Source: Antedon mediterranea
Lineage: Eukaryota > Echinodermata > Crinoidea > Comatulida > Antedonidae
NCBI RefSeq assembly: GCF_964355755.1
Contig: NC_092671.1
Location: 20,300,001-20,364,000, forward strand
DNA: 64,000 nt
Reading direction: 5' to 3'
Position 1 is the stretch's first letter. Each line of letters opens with the position of its first letter. The translations under genes and the position numbers were made by a program. Below the pieces are notes generated by a model. The model ran no database searches. It was not told where the DNA came from and saw nothing but the letters and a program-made list of their open reading frames with translations. Positions 49,855 to 63,200 of the stretch are shown here, one piece after another.

Positions 49855-49893
49855 GGGGGAGAGGGAGGGAGGGAGGGGGGGGGGGGGGGTGGG
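49855..49893 (+). repeat. Poly-G / GGGA tract
   Basis: A purine run GGGGGAGAGGGAGGGAGGGA is followed by an unbroken run of about 14 G and then TGGG. It is strikingly G-rich within an A+T-rich region and has many possible four-tract G-quadruplex registers. Confidence 0.85.
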
Positions 49894-50324
49894 TATTCTT
49901 GCTTTCTTGTTTAAACTATCCGAGAACATAGTCAGCTGTTGTTTAATTACGTTGTTTTTAATAACTGTGAACCCGAAGGCTGTTACGTCTCGTGTGAACC
50001 AGATTGTGAAATTATTGTTAATGGTTCTCACTTTAGGTTTTTCCAAGTCACTAAACATAAAGGCGGCGAATTATCAAGGCTATTTGGCTGTAATATACAT
50101 TACTTTGTCAAAAACCATACATATGTATAAGATTAGGTAAATTAATTAATTTAAAGAAATAACAACATTGCAATCGTCATAATTTATTTTCGTTAGAATG
50201 TAACTATTGTTTACTGCTCGAATCGGTTACAGTTGCTGTGCACTAAAGTATAGATGTATACAAAATGAAATAAGGTTATGACGTTGTTCCGTCACTAAAC
50301 ACCAGTGCATAATAATCATGAATA

Positions 50325-50400
50325 CGAGGAGATGCTTTGCATTTACCTATCTCCCTGTACGATAATTGTTTTTAATAGCTGAAAATTTGTTGAACAGCTA
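50325..50400 (+). mobile_element. Helitron fragment
   Basis: About 75 bases match the middle of Helitron copy 3 (27190-27260). They include TACGAGGA, the CCTATCTCC block, TACGATAATTGTTTTTAATA and GCTGAAAA, then TTGAACAGCT. Both ends are missing. Confidence 0.7.
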
Positions 50401-51696
50401 ATTAATGTGCATTTGCATGAGGTAGGCCTACAACTCATAATTATTATTGAATAATTGCGCATAAAAAGATATTACGTTTTTGTTACATATATTTCGCGTG
50501 AGAGCACATACATTGTACCAGTCATTGGTACGTGTAGCCTGCTTAGTCGTCAAGCTTGTGGTAGCACCTGATCTAAACGAACTTATAAATTACCGTATTC
50601 AATTTCGGTTTTTTTTCACAAATGACATATACTGTAAATAAAGAAACAAATGAAGAAAATAAAGAAATACATGTACACAACAAATTAGGCCTACAAAGAG
50701 AGATTAAATTAATTTTAAAAAAACGTACACTCTTTCAGAGAATAGTGAATAAACAATTAAAATAACAACATTTGCAAAACATAAAAATAAAAAGGTAGGC
50801 CTATATAAATGTAATTCAAGTTAGAAATGAACATAATGCGTTATGTAATTAGCTTAATTTTAAAATATGTGTAGCATTTCTGTACAAGATAGCGTGTTTG
50901 TAACATCAAAGGAAAATCAGTCTTCGCCCTAAAGGTTCCAAATCTGTTATGGAAAATCCGTACTTTTTTGTCTATTGGAAAAGGACTGAGTGGAGTGAGT
51001 GGAACAACTATATAGCAATTTTGTATTTTATTTTAAACTCTATATTAAAGTTGAAAGTATAAAAGTGAAAGGAAATACACTAGTATAGTGTTGGACTTCA
51101 CCTCAATGCAGATTACTAATGATCTCAATTTCTACTTCATTGGTGATTTTTTTAAATGTAAATTGCATCGAGCACCTCAACCCCACCATGATTCAAACTG
51201 AATTGCTTTGATGCTCTTCTGACCCTACATTAAATACAGCATTTGAAATGAAAATATGAAATGTATCAAGATTTTACCAGTAAATCAATGGCTAAAACAA
51301 AAGTGTGTGAATGTGATTTACACAATTATTATTTTTCTCTCCTCTAAAACCCGTTTATTATAATAAATATCAGAATTACGCCTTGGTACTAAATGACATC
51401 ATAACGGTCGATGATAATTACGTTACACCACTTTACAACTGTTCAATCAATTTTAAACAATGATTACAAGCTATCAATCATAACAATTTACCTGTACTCT
51501 TTAGTATCTTTCGTCTTTTGTTTCACGTCAACCAGAATTCCTGAAATATATTTCCATAGAGACGTTATCATGTTATTTTTATATAATTTGCTCAGAAATA
51601 CCGGTATCACACTAAAATTATGTAATATTGAAAACAGAAATACAGATGATGTGAAGTATAGTTTATGAGATAATGAATGAATGTTCTGTGCCTATT

Positions 51697-52255
51697 TTAT
51701 ACTGAAATTTAATTAATTAATTTGAAACGATAAGATGAGGAAATCTGTGAGAATGAGAAAGATTTGAACCCGGAACCTTCTGCTTGATATGCATGGTATT
51801 GTTCAAACCCGATTGGAAGCGACTCTTTAACATTTCCGGCGTGGTACGGCGGAACAGCACTATTCCTTCAGAGATCAAATTGATACGCCCTCATCTAACA
51901 GTATTTTTATTCACGAATCGGGATCTCCGGAGAGATACTTTATATATAGATAGGCATAGAAAAATAATTCTAAACCGCCCGGTGATATACTGAAATTTAA
52001 TTAATTAATTTGAAACGATAAGATGAGGAAATCGCCCCAACCGAGATTCCAACCCGGAACCTTTTGCTTGATATGCAGATGTCCTAACCATTTAGACCAC
52101 TGGACCTTTCATGGTATTGTTCAAAACCGATTGGATAGCGACTCTTTAACATTCTGGGCGGGATAGCACTAGTCCCTCAATTGTACGCACGCGCACCAGT
52201 AAAATACTGAAAGATGAGTGCGTATCAATTTGATCTCTGGTGCGCATGCGTACAA
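51697..52255 (-). repeat. Composite repeat with tRNA-like head, two tandem copies
   Basis: Two copies (about 51697-51960 and 51962-52235) lie head to tail. The second has a full tRNA-like head at 52041-52120. On the minus strand this reads CCAGTGGTCTAAATGGTTAG (A-box side) and GGTTCCGGGTTGGAATCTCG (B-box side). In the first copy the A-box half is cleanly missing (GATATGCATGGTATTG). The unit ends with a 19-bp inverted repeat, TTGTACGCACGCGCACCAG (52181-52199), against its complement at 52237-52255 with one mismatch. A further tRNA-like B-box fragment is at 52320-52345. Confidence 0.7.
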
Positions 52256-55084
52256 TAATGAAGTAATAAGTATAAACATTAGAAAAAAGATTAATAATAT
52301 TTCAATCTTTTAAAAAATCGAGACTCGAACCCGGAACCTTCTGCTATATATATATTTTAAAGTATGTTTATACAATTAGTACTTTTCTGGTGTTTAAAAC
52401 TCGTAAATACCGATAAGATCAATAATACGAAGTGAATCGAAGAAATTTGTTGTTACGATACATGATAAACCCATGCAATCATGCTTGACATTTGACCACC
52501 ACCATGCGTTTATTAAATATGCGAAGCAGCAATGGCCCATTGTTTGTAATACATACATAAAACAATAAATCCAACGTCCTATTGTGTTTGTTTTTTTACG
52601 TCAATTGACTTAATTAACTGTTCTAGATATTTTCGTCAGGTCATTTCAAGTAATGATGCGAACAAAAATATATGATTGTGAGCTTGAAATGGTTATTTTT
52701 ATAATAACACCTAAGGGTAATTTAATAAGAATATATAAGTAAAAGAACTTTACAAAGAACAGCGTCTAAAACGTGTACAAGAAAAGCAATAAAGTGCCTT
52801 TTATAAGTGTTCATCAGAACATGTCTATATTTTTTTTAATGTATGTGAAAATATTTGGAACACCTAGGAGCAACTTTCTATTCACGCTTCGTCATATTTA
52901 ATAATTTTAATATATTCGGAAGTAATATGTCTTATATATCAACCACGTTACTGTCGTCTTACATAAAGATTGGAAGAGATCACACAACGAGTGTCACACA
53001 AAAATGAATGCAAAGCAGTAGGAAACATTATTAAGCTAGACATATTTGCGGATATGAATTATACAGTCATATTTGTAAAATGTTTCAATATTGACAGTAT
53101 CACTAAAGAATTTTAGAGATTCAATCATGTAGTTATTATTTTATTTTAAATTTAAGTTGCAATGTTTGAACTTTGACATTAATTGTTCTATTATGATGAA
53201 AATGGTAGTAATGGTAAGAATTATAATGAAGTGATAACTATAAACATTAGAAAATATATTTCAATTGTATCCATACGGTTCGTAATAAAGAAAAGTCATA
53301 ATGATGTAACTTATTCAAAGTCAAGTATGTTTGTTAATGATGACACTTGATATTTAAAAATTACGATATAGTTGATAATTTGAATTGCTGTGCTTGTCAA
53401 CAGTAATATTTGATAATGTGTATCGAATATCAATCTATTATTCATATCTTTTGTTATTTTGTTGACACTTGCTGAAAGGAAGCTTGCTTCTTAAAATAAG
53501 TACCGGTATTGATTAAATCCACTTTAAAAGGCGCACACCCACATCGACAACACTAGTATTTTTATCTCGGGAATTAGGGTTCTACTACAAATAATAATGC
53601 ATAATGTTCTCATAAATCGTTGTTTTCACCCCTAATACGTGTTATTCATATAATAAAAATCGATAATACTAATTTTGTTGTACTCTTAAGTAAAATATAG
53701 CACATATCTAAAATATTAATTTGATAGATAATACTAAATATTATACCATATTGGTGTGGTAACATTAAATTTGAATGTAACTTACCCATGTTACTTGTTA
53801 GAATGTTTTATAGGTTTACAAAAATTTAAACAATCGCAAAATAAAGTGTAAAACTATCAAGATGTTAGTTTTATCGGTTCCTGTGGATTGTCTAGTTTTT
53901 GATAAATGTTAGAATTTGAATTTGTAAAGCATTAAAACTCAAATATTTAGACTAGGGGATCACCGGTGAATGGACATTAAGTATAGTAATAATTACGTAA
54001 ATATGTATTTTAAGCTAACATAATAAACAAACTACAGAGTAAACTTGAATCATGTCGAAATTAGTCACCATATATTAGATAACTGCCCATGCGTTGAATT
54101 CCGACCATCCATCATATATGTCAAACATATTTTTAAAAGTTATTTTCTGTTGTTAATCGCGTTTGAAAACAAATATCGATGTGTGTAACAGAGAGGAAAG
54201 TTGATCTCAATTACATATTGCAGTAAATATAAATATAACTAAATCTTTCCCAGGAGAGAATCGTTCAAACCTAATGGCCACAACACACCAAATTCATAAT
54301 TAACAGTCTGTTAATATTACTTACGTTTTTGTTTTGACTGTACTCTTCCAAACTAAAGAAATGGTATTAATGTGACTATCGCATCTGGAAGAATATCTAC
54401 CTTCAATTAACAAATACACAGATCTGTTGAAACAGAGAGCGCTTTCAGCTTTCGTAATGAAAAGTCGTGCGATAGTTAACGTCTATATAACTGACAATTG
54501 CCGCTGGTAACGTTGGCAATGTGATTTCGTCAGCACAATTGATGTGTATTGCAACAAACTAGGCACTGTTCACAGTATCATGGAATGTTTAAAATGTACA
54601 ATGTCGTCACGTTAAACGCGCTCGTTTGCGATACGTCGACAGGTTTCTCGTGTAATCCCTAGTTACCTGCAATTGTTGAGGCGGTAAATTGCAGTATCCA
54701 AGTGGGCATTAGCCGTCAAAATAAACAGACCTACACACGGTTAATGAATCTCAAGCGTCTGCTAATCATTGTAATATTGCAAGTGTTTTATGTAATTAGT
54801 AATCGTTTTTAGTTTTAAATATCAAACGGACCACCACCTGTGAACGAGAATATTAATGGTTTATGTATAATTTATTCTTATTACATTACGCCACGGATAC
54901 TGTTATATTTAATTATAGATTACGTATGTGTAAACAAAAACAGCTACATCTCTATGGCATTTCTTTACTCCATGCTCCATGGTAAAAATTGTATATTGTA
55001 TTTCATACAGTAAGATTTAATCGGATTTCCGCCCAAAATATTCTACATTAACAGCTACAACAAACACATAGGCCTATGCTAATT
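52256..55084. other. Gene-poor stretch
   Basis: Apart from the tRNA-like fragment at 52320-52345, I see no exon, RNA gene or clear repeat in this A+T-rich sequence. Confidence 0.45.
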
Positions 55085-55560
55085 GGCTTTCGAGCATCAA
55101 CTAATAAGGGAAGTTAACTTTATCGAAAAGTTATTGAAAAGTCCTTTACTCTGACCAAGCATAATATTTTGATTAAGAAACTTCCATACTATCACCCTTT
55201 TAAAGTCTATAAAATGGTTTACTTCTTACCTGAATCAATACCGTACTGTTACATAGGATCCCCAAGGATAACAGTTGACATGTACGCTGATGATACTATC
55301 CTCTATATTTCTGATACGCATGTTCCTACTATTGAACAAAACTTATTTCTGATCACATTAATTTGCAAACTTGACTTTCATGCAAACTGCTGTTTAATCA
55401 CACAAGCACCGAAACAATGTTTATTGGTACAACACAGAGATTATCTCATCAACCCACAATCAACATTCACATTAATCAGCACCTCATAAAACAAGTCAAT
55501 TCACACAAGCATTTTGACACAAACACAAACGTAAATCGGAGAGTCGGGACTTTTGTTTAA
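55085..55560 (+). mobile_element. LINE reverse-transcriptase remnant
   Basis: The frame 55169-55489 contains the catalytic palm motif in MYADDTILYISDTHVPTIEQ, preceded by a shortened fragment (LPYYHPFKVYKMVYFLP). The upstream finger motif can be glimpsed at 55130-55165 in another frame. The stretch between them, including the expected GVPQGS, is deleted. It ends in another frame after 55490. Confidence 0.75.
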
Positions 55561-56449
55561 GGTATCATAATGTTAAGTAAAAGGTACACATATCCGAAAT
55601 ATAATTATCAACTACTGGTACCAACTTCACACAAAAGCATTTTAACATTATTGTCTATCATTACTATAACTTTACCTTTTTTATTTTATAAAGAAGCAAC
55701 AGACGATTGTAATTATGATGTAAAATAACAAAATGATTTGTAATGATTTCTTGATAATCAAGTGTTTCTTTAAACACATGTTATTCTTCAACATTTTAAT
55801 TTTATAGAGATCAAATTACCATCAAGTGTATTGCACAAAATGGCAAAGTGGTTTCTAAATTAGACTTTTGCCTAACCACATTGAACCAAAAAATTGAATT
55901 ACGATCTCTTAATTAAGATTAGAAAAGGTGACTTATAGTTAGAATTTTAATTGTCTACGTTAAGCGACATTTTTATAGATCTTTAATTGGAAAACGGTCA
56001 TTTTTATGTTTTAATATACCATATTAGCTTTCAACAGTTAATACAATGTATACACACGATGAATAGGCCTATAATACCATGGAGGAAAAATCTTAATGAC
56101 TTAATTAATTACAATTTCAGTTTCTGTTTTTTATGTATTCTTTATGGTTGGAAATTCTGTCGCAATTTTAAGTTTCTTAATACGAGTTATTTGTACGAAT
56201 TGTATGATTAATGTATTCTAATGAAGATGTTCTGAAATATATAAAAAAAAAAATTCAAATTGTCGAGGCCTAATCGAAAACAACTTGGTGTAATTTTGTT
56301 ACAGCAGCAGGTAGCCTATATAGAAAATATATCGGAAGTTGTTCAACTAAAATTAGAAGCGCAATGTTATGAACTTCTAGGATATTCATCTCAATCGTCA
56401 TAATTGAGCACATCCTAGGCTATCCGACGTGTCCGATTATATTATATCC
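55561..56449. other. No gene seen
   Basis: A+T-rich. The 74-codon open frame at 55987 is Phe/Tyr/Ile-rich without a domain and is probably chance. Confidence 0.45.
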
Positions 56450-56890
56450 CAAATTTCAACAATTGTCATTTCTGAGACATGTTAAAGAGTCGCTATCCAA
56501 TCGAGTTTGAATTATACCATGAAAGCCCCAGTGGTCTACTTTTTTCTCATCTTTATCGTTTCAAAACACAATAGGCATACACATTAATTCTAAACCGCCT
56601 AGTGATATACTGAAATGTAATTAATTAATTTGAAACAACAAGATGAGGAAATCTGTGAGAATGAGAACCGAGATTCGAACCCGGACCTTCTGCTTGATAT
56701 GAAACTGTCCTAACCATTAGACCACTGGGGCTTTCATGGTATAGTTCAAACCCGATTGGATAGCGACTCTCATTCTCGGCGTGGTACGGCGGAACAGCAC
56801 TAGTCACTAGATTGTACGCACGCACACCAGAGATCAAATTGATACGCCCTCGTCTATTCAGTATTTTTATTCACGAAGCGGGATCTTCCA
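56450..56890 (-). repeat. Composite repeat with tRNA-like head, copy 4
   Basis: Same order as the 51.7-kb copies. The block 56590-56640 carries TTCTAAACCGCC and TTAATTAATTTGAAAC. The tRNA-like head is at about 56666-56740; on the minus strand this reads CAGTGGTCTAATGGTTAGGA for the A box side and GGTCCGGGTTCGAATCTCGG for the B box side. The distal part has GAGATCAAATTGATACGCCC (56830 on) and ends near CACGAAGCGGGATCT. The head is the best preserved of the copies and could still bind Pol III factors. Confidence 0.7.
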
Positions 56891-57083
56891 GTCTGGCACC
56901 GGCAATCATATCGAACGTTAATGTTTCGATTTCACGCGGGTACCCGCATATTGATTGGTGCATAGCCACATGGAGCGTCGTGAAAACGAAACTATAAGGT
57001 TCAATTTGATTTGCCGGAACCGTGCCGAAAACATGTGTGAAAGACCCTTGAGGAATCTGGATTGAGTACAGAATTATTGTCAT
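56871..57083 (-). other. Unrecognised 70-codon open frame, G+C-richer
   Basis: The minus strand reads ATG to TGA as a coherent protein-like sequence (YSIQIPQGSFTHVFGTVPAN, then IEPYSFVFTTLHVAMHQSIC and GYPREIETLTFDMIAGARLE). Its stop lies in the neighbouring repeat end. The base composition is more even than its surroundings. The plus strand is also open over most of it. It may be a relic exon, part of the repeat, or an unknown element; I do not recognise it. Confidence 0.25.
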
Positions 57084-57089
57084 AAATAT

Positions 57090-60000
57090 TAAAAAGAACG
57101 GATTTAGAATAAAGGATGATTATATGTAGGACAATCATATAGAAATGACCACTGTCTCAATCTACCCCTAACATAACTACGAAACGAAGAGATACATTTA
57201 TTATGAAAAACAAAACGTCGTAATGTCAGCAACAAAAATCAAACGCCTTGGGAAAGTTTGAGTAAATAAATATATCACCAGACACCGAGAGAGACCCGAA
57301 TTCATATTAATACATCTAAAGCTATTTAGAAATTGTAGTCAAAAGAGAGTGGTACAACACCCCCAAGCCCACCAACTAATTAATTTAAAATAGGACAATT
57401 ATTGAAACGTTTCTAAAAAGAAGATGGTTACAAAGATTATCACATCCCGGTTCATTTATGAATGGTTTCGAATAAGTACGGGAACACATTGACAATTTCA
57501 TGATTTGAGGGGACATTACTTTTAATTTTATCAAGAATCTTTCTCGGACAAACCTTATTTTTGAAGGGAAAAGAAAGAAATATTATTAGCACTATTCGCT
57601 CATGCAGTGAATGTGTTACTCATATTTTCATTTAATTTAATGGAAATTCTCAATAATTAGTTTGGTTTTAGTTATAAGTGGATTGCTACTAATAATATCA
57701 CTTTTGATAACATATTTTAATCACAGAAAATGAGTATATTGTGAAGGACCATTATCATCGACTAGATGAGCACTGTGATTAAATATCCGCTCATTCTCGA
57801 CCAATAGAATCGACACAGTGACGCAATATTAAGTAGGTCTAAACATTTTAGCGGTGGATACACTAGTTTCTCAACACCGCTGATTTTACCACCCAAAAAC
57901 GTTAAACAATTGAGATAATGTAGTTATGTTTAAATAATCATTCAAAATCAATTATTATAAAGAAATCTTGTTTAACCGATCTTGAAATATGATACTATTG
58001 TACTTAATGTTAGTAAATTGAGGCTTTCGAAGTTAATAACATTACATTAACTCATTATTCAAACAAAATAATAATGGAGGAGTTGGACTATACACCACGG
58101 TTTTGCTGGCTCATAGTATCCACTTTCATGTTTCAAGAAGTAGAACAAGAGGATAATTAATTTTATATGCATTCTGGTTATTTGGTAATTTATTAATAGT
58201 GTTTTAATGTAACATTTTACTACTTTCTGCAATGGCGATGTTCAATACCACGTTAAGAAACAGCGGTGCTCCGCCGAAGAAGATAACGTCTATATATCAG
58301 ATTGGCATATGAAATGCATCGGTTCAAGCGTACTTATGCAAGATGCTCTACTCTCATTAGCTCATCCTTCACTGCATTTGGCTGCCGTGGGTCCGAAGAG
58401 GGTTAGGTCTTAGTTTTCAGTGATTATAAATAATGGAAGATTTGATACCACTTGTGGGCATTTTGTACGTTAGTTTCACGTAGAAGTTATAGAAGTAACC
58501 ATCATGTGATAAATTTTAATAGTAATTCAATATCTAAAATTTAACCTCAAATAAAGTTTTGTTATTGGTAATAAATACATTGATTAACATTTTAAATTGA
58601 AGAAACATTTTGAACATTTGTAATTAATGAACACCATAACTTTAACTCTTAATAAATTAAATACTGCACTATAATACAGTCATTTTAGCAAATCTTTCTT
58701 AACATCAATATCTTTTTTTTAAAATAAACATACATAAAGCCTATTGGTAATATAACTTGGTGTGCTGTGCACTAACCATGATTGAGATAAATTTATACGT
58801 ATAATAAGCATCACATTTCTTGTGTGTTCTTGACGCTTTTGTTTCAACAATGGAATTATCCTGGCCATATTAAATAATTTTGATTTATTTATGAAATACA
58901 TCACTGAATACACATATAAATGTATAGTTAATGATTGAAATACTATCACTCACATTATTGCCAATCGTTGTTTTCGATCCAATAGTAGTAGGCCTACAGT
59001 AGTGTAACAATTTGATTACAAATACAGGTCAAATTAAATACACCTAACAACTAGTAAAATCTAATTCAGTCAATTAGTATCTATGGAATTCAACTTACTC
59101 AAATCATGAGACACCTCTCTGATCAAAGCGTTGTTGATATACACTACAATAAAAAAGAATTTCAGTATATTTTGATACAGTATGTTGTTATTTTAGGTAT
59201 AGTGGCAATATGATTATCATCAGCTGCTGCTGATGTGCTTTCAGACTGTGACTGAGTGATTTCATTTAGATGTTCAAGCAGTCTATCAGGCCTAATACAA
59301 ATTACATTGTTTAAAATTAGTAATAAGTGATATTTATGAATTATGTGGCATGTATTAAATTATTGTCATGTTGACGCCATAATGTACAACTATTTTAAAA
59401 CCTTTTGGTGGATAAGCTTTGTACAAAAAAAGTTTTAAAATAGTCCAATTCCTCATTTAATAAATTGTTATACTTTAGATGGTTTGTTTAATGGGTTGAT
59501 GTTCACTACTAATATTAAAGATTGGTTAAATATTGGCTTTGTTATGTACTACTGTAATTTATATATTATATATATATATATTCTTTTTTTTTTCGGTGGT
59601 CTAGACCTACAATCTTTTCAATTCAGCTTTTTACAATATTTTCTTTACTGAATTGAATTTACCTTGAATAATATGTGTACATAGCACTTTTAAGTCATGT
59701 ATGACCATGTTTATATATGTTGGTACCAATAACTGCATAATCTGCAATAATCTATCAATTGTGCTTTTTACTACATGACATGATTCCAAATTGTTTTTAA
59801 ATCAGCAGTGTATTGAATTATAATATTGTATAAAGTACCTTTTAAAAATAAAAACCTCCAATTAAAAAGACCAATTTATAATGTCAAAAAAGAGTAGTCT
59901 TTATAATTAATAATATTAAATTATAATTAGTATTCAAAATATTGCATTTCACTTAATATTTATTCTCATTTTAAATAAAAGCATTCAAAACCATGTTGCT

Positions 60001-60202
60001 CCCGTCACAACCAAAAACAAAAAAAAGAAAAGAACAGTTTCATTATAATTAATGTAAGTATATACATTGCAAAATCGTTCAACAATAAAAAAAAAACGCA
60101 TCAGCAAATAAACTAAACAGCTGGTTAAAACAATATTATCTAGAATTTTTCGACTGATCCTTTCCAATACGGTATTTCATTATAAAAGAGAAATTTTCAA
60201 TT
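57090..60202. other. Gene-poor stretch and MEIOC 3' flank
   Basis: No supported gene. A (TA)n run lies at 59568-59581. TTTATT at 59959-59964 is an AATAAA on the minus strand, a candidate MEIOC polyadenylation signal about 240 bases after its stop. Confidence 0.4.
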
Positions 60203-63200
60203 TTACTGGGAATTACCATTGTGTTTTACTCTTTTTAAATGATGTTGCCTTGCCAATTGAAGAGCACACCACAAGCCTGTCCTTGCCTTCCTTGTTGCTA
60301 AGTTCAAATGAGCAATGCTTGCAGCTAATCGCATTATATCTGCTGAATAAGAAAACAAACAAAAATGTAATGTTAATTTTAAATTGTGTCTGACTAACAT
60401 TCAATAAATAATAATAATAAAAAATATAAATAAAGTAGGAAAACTTTCATCCTAGAACTAATAGGAGAACCATTTATGCCGTCGTTGATAAAATAATATT
60501 TTTAAAAATCCAATCAAATGACGTCATGATCAATAAGAACAATAGAATCGTTGTATTGTCATGATATAATTTACATCTTACATTTACGTCATTAATTAAA
60601 AAACATATTATTTTCATCAAAAGCAGCACATATATATATATATATATAGTTCTAGGATAAAAACTTTCCTAATGCAAAAAAAATGCATGTTTATCTATTT
60701 AACATCTATCGTTATCATAAGTTTGACATTCTTATAAATAAACTAATGTCACTAATACCACTTTCACACCAAAAGCAATTCGCCGGAGACACTCCGGAGT
60801 TGAAACCCCTTTGTGTTGAAAATATAAAATAATAAAATAAGCACTCACATTTATTTTCCATTTTTTGAACACTAAAATGCTGAGTTGAAGTTTGATGAGC
60901 AAGTTCATCTCTACGGCAAGTCTCAACTTTACGAATAGCATCCATCCAGTTATCGTTGACTTTCTCTACACTAGGATGTAGAGCTTCAGCTCGCAGTCCT
61001 TCTATCTTACTGGCTATAGTAATGACCTTTAATGAAAATTAAAACTACTAGATTATCTAGTCATCCAGAAACAATTATCTGGCTTTACATTAAAAAATGA
61101 GGTATGTAAAATGTGAATATTATCTTTCAGTTTCATAAACTATTTCTTAAATGAAAACAGCATGCTTAACCAATAATTTAATACATTCATTTTGGTGAAC
61201 TAAAATACCTTATTATGTTCTCTTATCATGTCAACAATAAGCCTGTCAACCTTTGATGGATTAACTGGTAACTTTGGAATTGGAATAGTGTTTGAACTGC
61301 TCATACGTCTACCAGGATTCATTACAACAAGGTCAGATTCAGTCTGTACATGTCAAAAGTATACAGGCACTTAATACGTTGCAATTGTAAATGTTTAAAT
61401 GTATAATAAACAAGAAATATTTCTTACAAAAAGACAATGATTTTTGGTTAAAATTAAACATTTCTTTTCTCTTTTTAGTCGCGTGCAACGCGACTCTACA
61501 GCTCCCGGTTGGTTGGTTGGTCAGATATTTGACAGTGAATTATTATATCGCCGTAGGTTGACAGCAAGAACAAAGTCATTATTTGTTGAACAAGATTTTA
61601 CAGATTGTTTTCAAATTTTCAAATGTTTTCATACTCTTTTCTCCCAGACGTGCTTTGGGGTTTGTAATTTGAGCATGACCCGTCCTAGTTTACAAAATTC
61701 CAAAATTGTCAAAATTACTATTAGAATGCAAGAAAATAACAAATACAAAATTAGACTTACTTTTTTCCGTTCTCTTTCCATAAACCTAAGTTGTTCATAG
61801 GCTCCTTCTAACTGAATATGTAGATCTGTTGACAAACTGGGTTTTCTTAAGAACTGATTCATATACTGGCCAGCATATGGAAATCCAGTTTGCACATTAT
61901 GGTGCACATCATACATGTGAACATTTGACTGATGCAAAATTGGGCTGTTGATATGATGATTGTAAAATTGTTGAGATGCCGGCATTTCTGGATTAACATC
62001 AACTTGATTATAATGTTTGCTTTGTTTTTGCAGTGGCATGAAAGAATGATATTGTGGCTGAGTGAGCCTTACTGCTGGAAAATTTGGCATAGACAAGGAG
62101 TGTTCATCAGACAATTGCTGTCTAGTTTCAAACACATGTTGCATATTATTGTAATATTTATCTTGAATGTAGGAATCCCTGTTTTCAAAATTGCCAGACA
62201 TTCTTTCAGTAGGTAATACCTTTGTGTGGTAAAGTTTGTCAAATCTGGAATTACTGGCAGTACTGTACATTTGACTAAAATTCGAGCCATTCATAGGTGA
62301 AAAGGAATGTGACAGTAATGCTTGGCTAGTATCTGAGACTGAGAATGATGACGAATCATATGTATTTGGAGAACTTGAACCAGTTGAAAATTCAACGGAA
62401 GGTTTTATTTTGAAAAACCTTTGATCATCACCATGGTGTGAGAAATTACTTTCCTGATTTGGCTTGTTTATGTCATGCTTATGGTCAACATTGGGATTGG
62501 TAGAAATATGTGATTCATTGATTGGTCTTCCATATACGGAGGAAATAATACCATTTTCAAAATATCTGTCACTTATAATATTCAGTGCCTTTAACTTGTT
62601 AATAGCATCTTGTTGCATTGTAGAATCTGTAGATTTTAAATATGTTTTTCCAAAAACGTCTTGAAACAAACCTAAAGAGAATAGTTTAATAAAAATTGAT
62701 AAATCTGGAAACTTCATGTCTTCTGTATAATATGATGAAAACTGTTGTTTATGACTGGATGAAACAAGAATTCATTCAAGGGGTTTCATACATTCTATAC
62801 AATAAAATTTGCAGTACAGATGAATGAATTCCTAATATACCAACACATTTTGAAGAGCACTAATCAAAGCCATCGGCCAGTAAATAATGATATTTAAAAT
62901 GTATAATTACCTGGATTTGATTGATCTTGATGATCATATGTTGTACACTGGTGTTGAAACTGTGACGTGTTAAGTTTGCAAGATTCAGGAAGTTGGTTTG
63001 AAGGTAATTTTTCAGAAAAATTGAAATCATATCCATCAACAGTGGTACATTTAGAATTGCTACCTGAATGCTGAGTTCTAAAAAAGTTGATTTTAAATAA
63101 CATTACAACATAAAGATTAATAGCCAATTCTTCTTATATATAAATTTACATATGGTATAGTAAGTTAGGGTACATACTTTCGGTACTGAATGTAAAAACC

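Larger units (their letters stand above)
47433..51696. other. Gene-poor stretch
   Basis: No supported exon. It contains a threefold GGTCTTGGTA tandem repeat at about 48592-48620, the G-run at 49855, and a short Helitron fragment at 50325. The 77-codon frame at 47792 shows no domain and is not accepted as a gene. Confidence 0.45.

Noticed and set aside
58074-58312. Two short ATG frames (26-27 codons) in slightly G+C-richer DNA
   Set aside because: No donor site, no leader and no neighbouring exon in phase.
59167-59300. Alternative last exon of MEIOC on the minus strand (RLLEHLNEITQSQSESTS)
   Set aside because: The sequence looks coding-like and has an acceptor (TTGTATTAG), but its phase does not fit any good donor in the preceding exon, which already ends in the family's C-terminal block and a stop.
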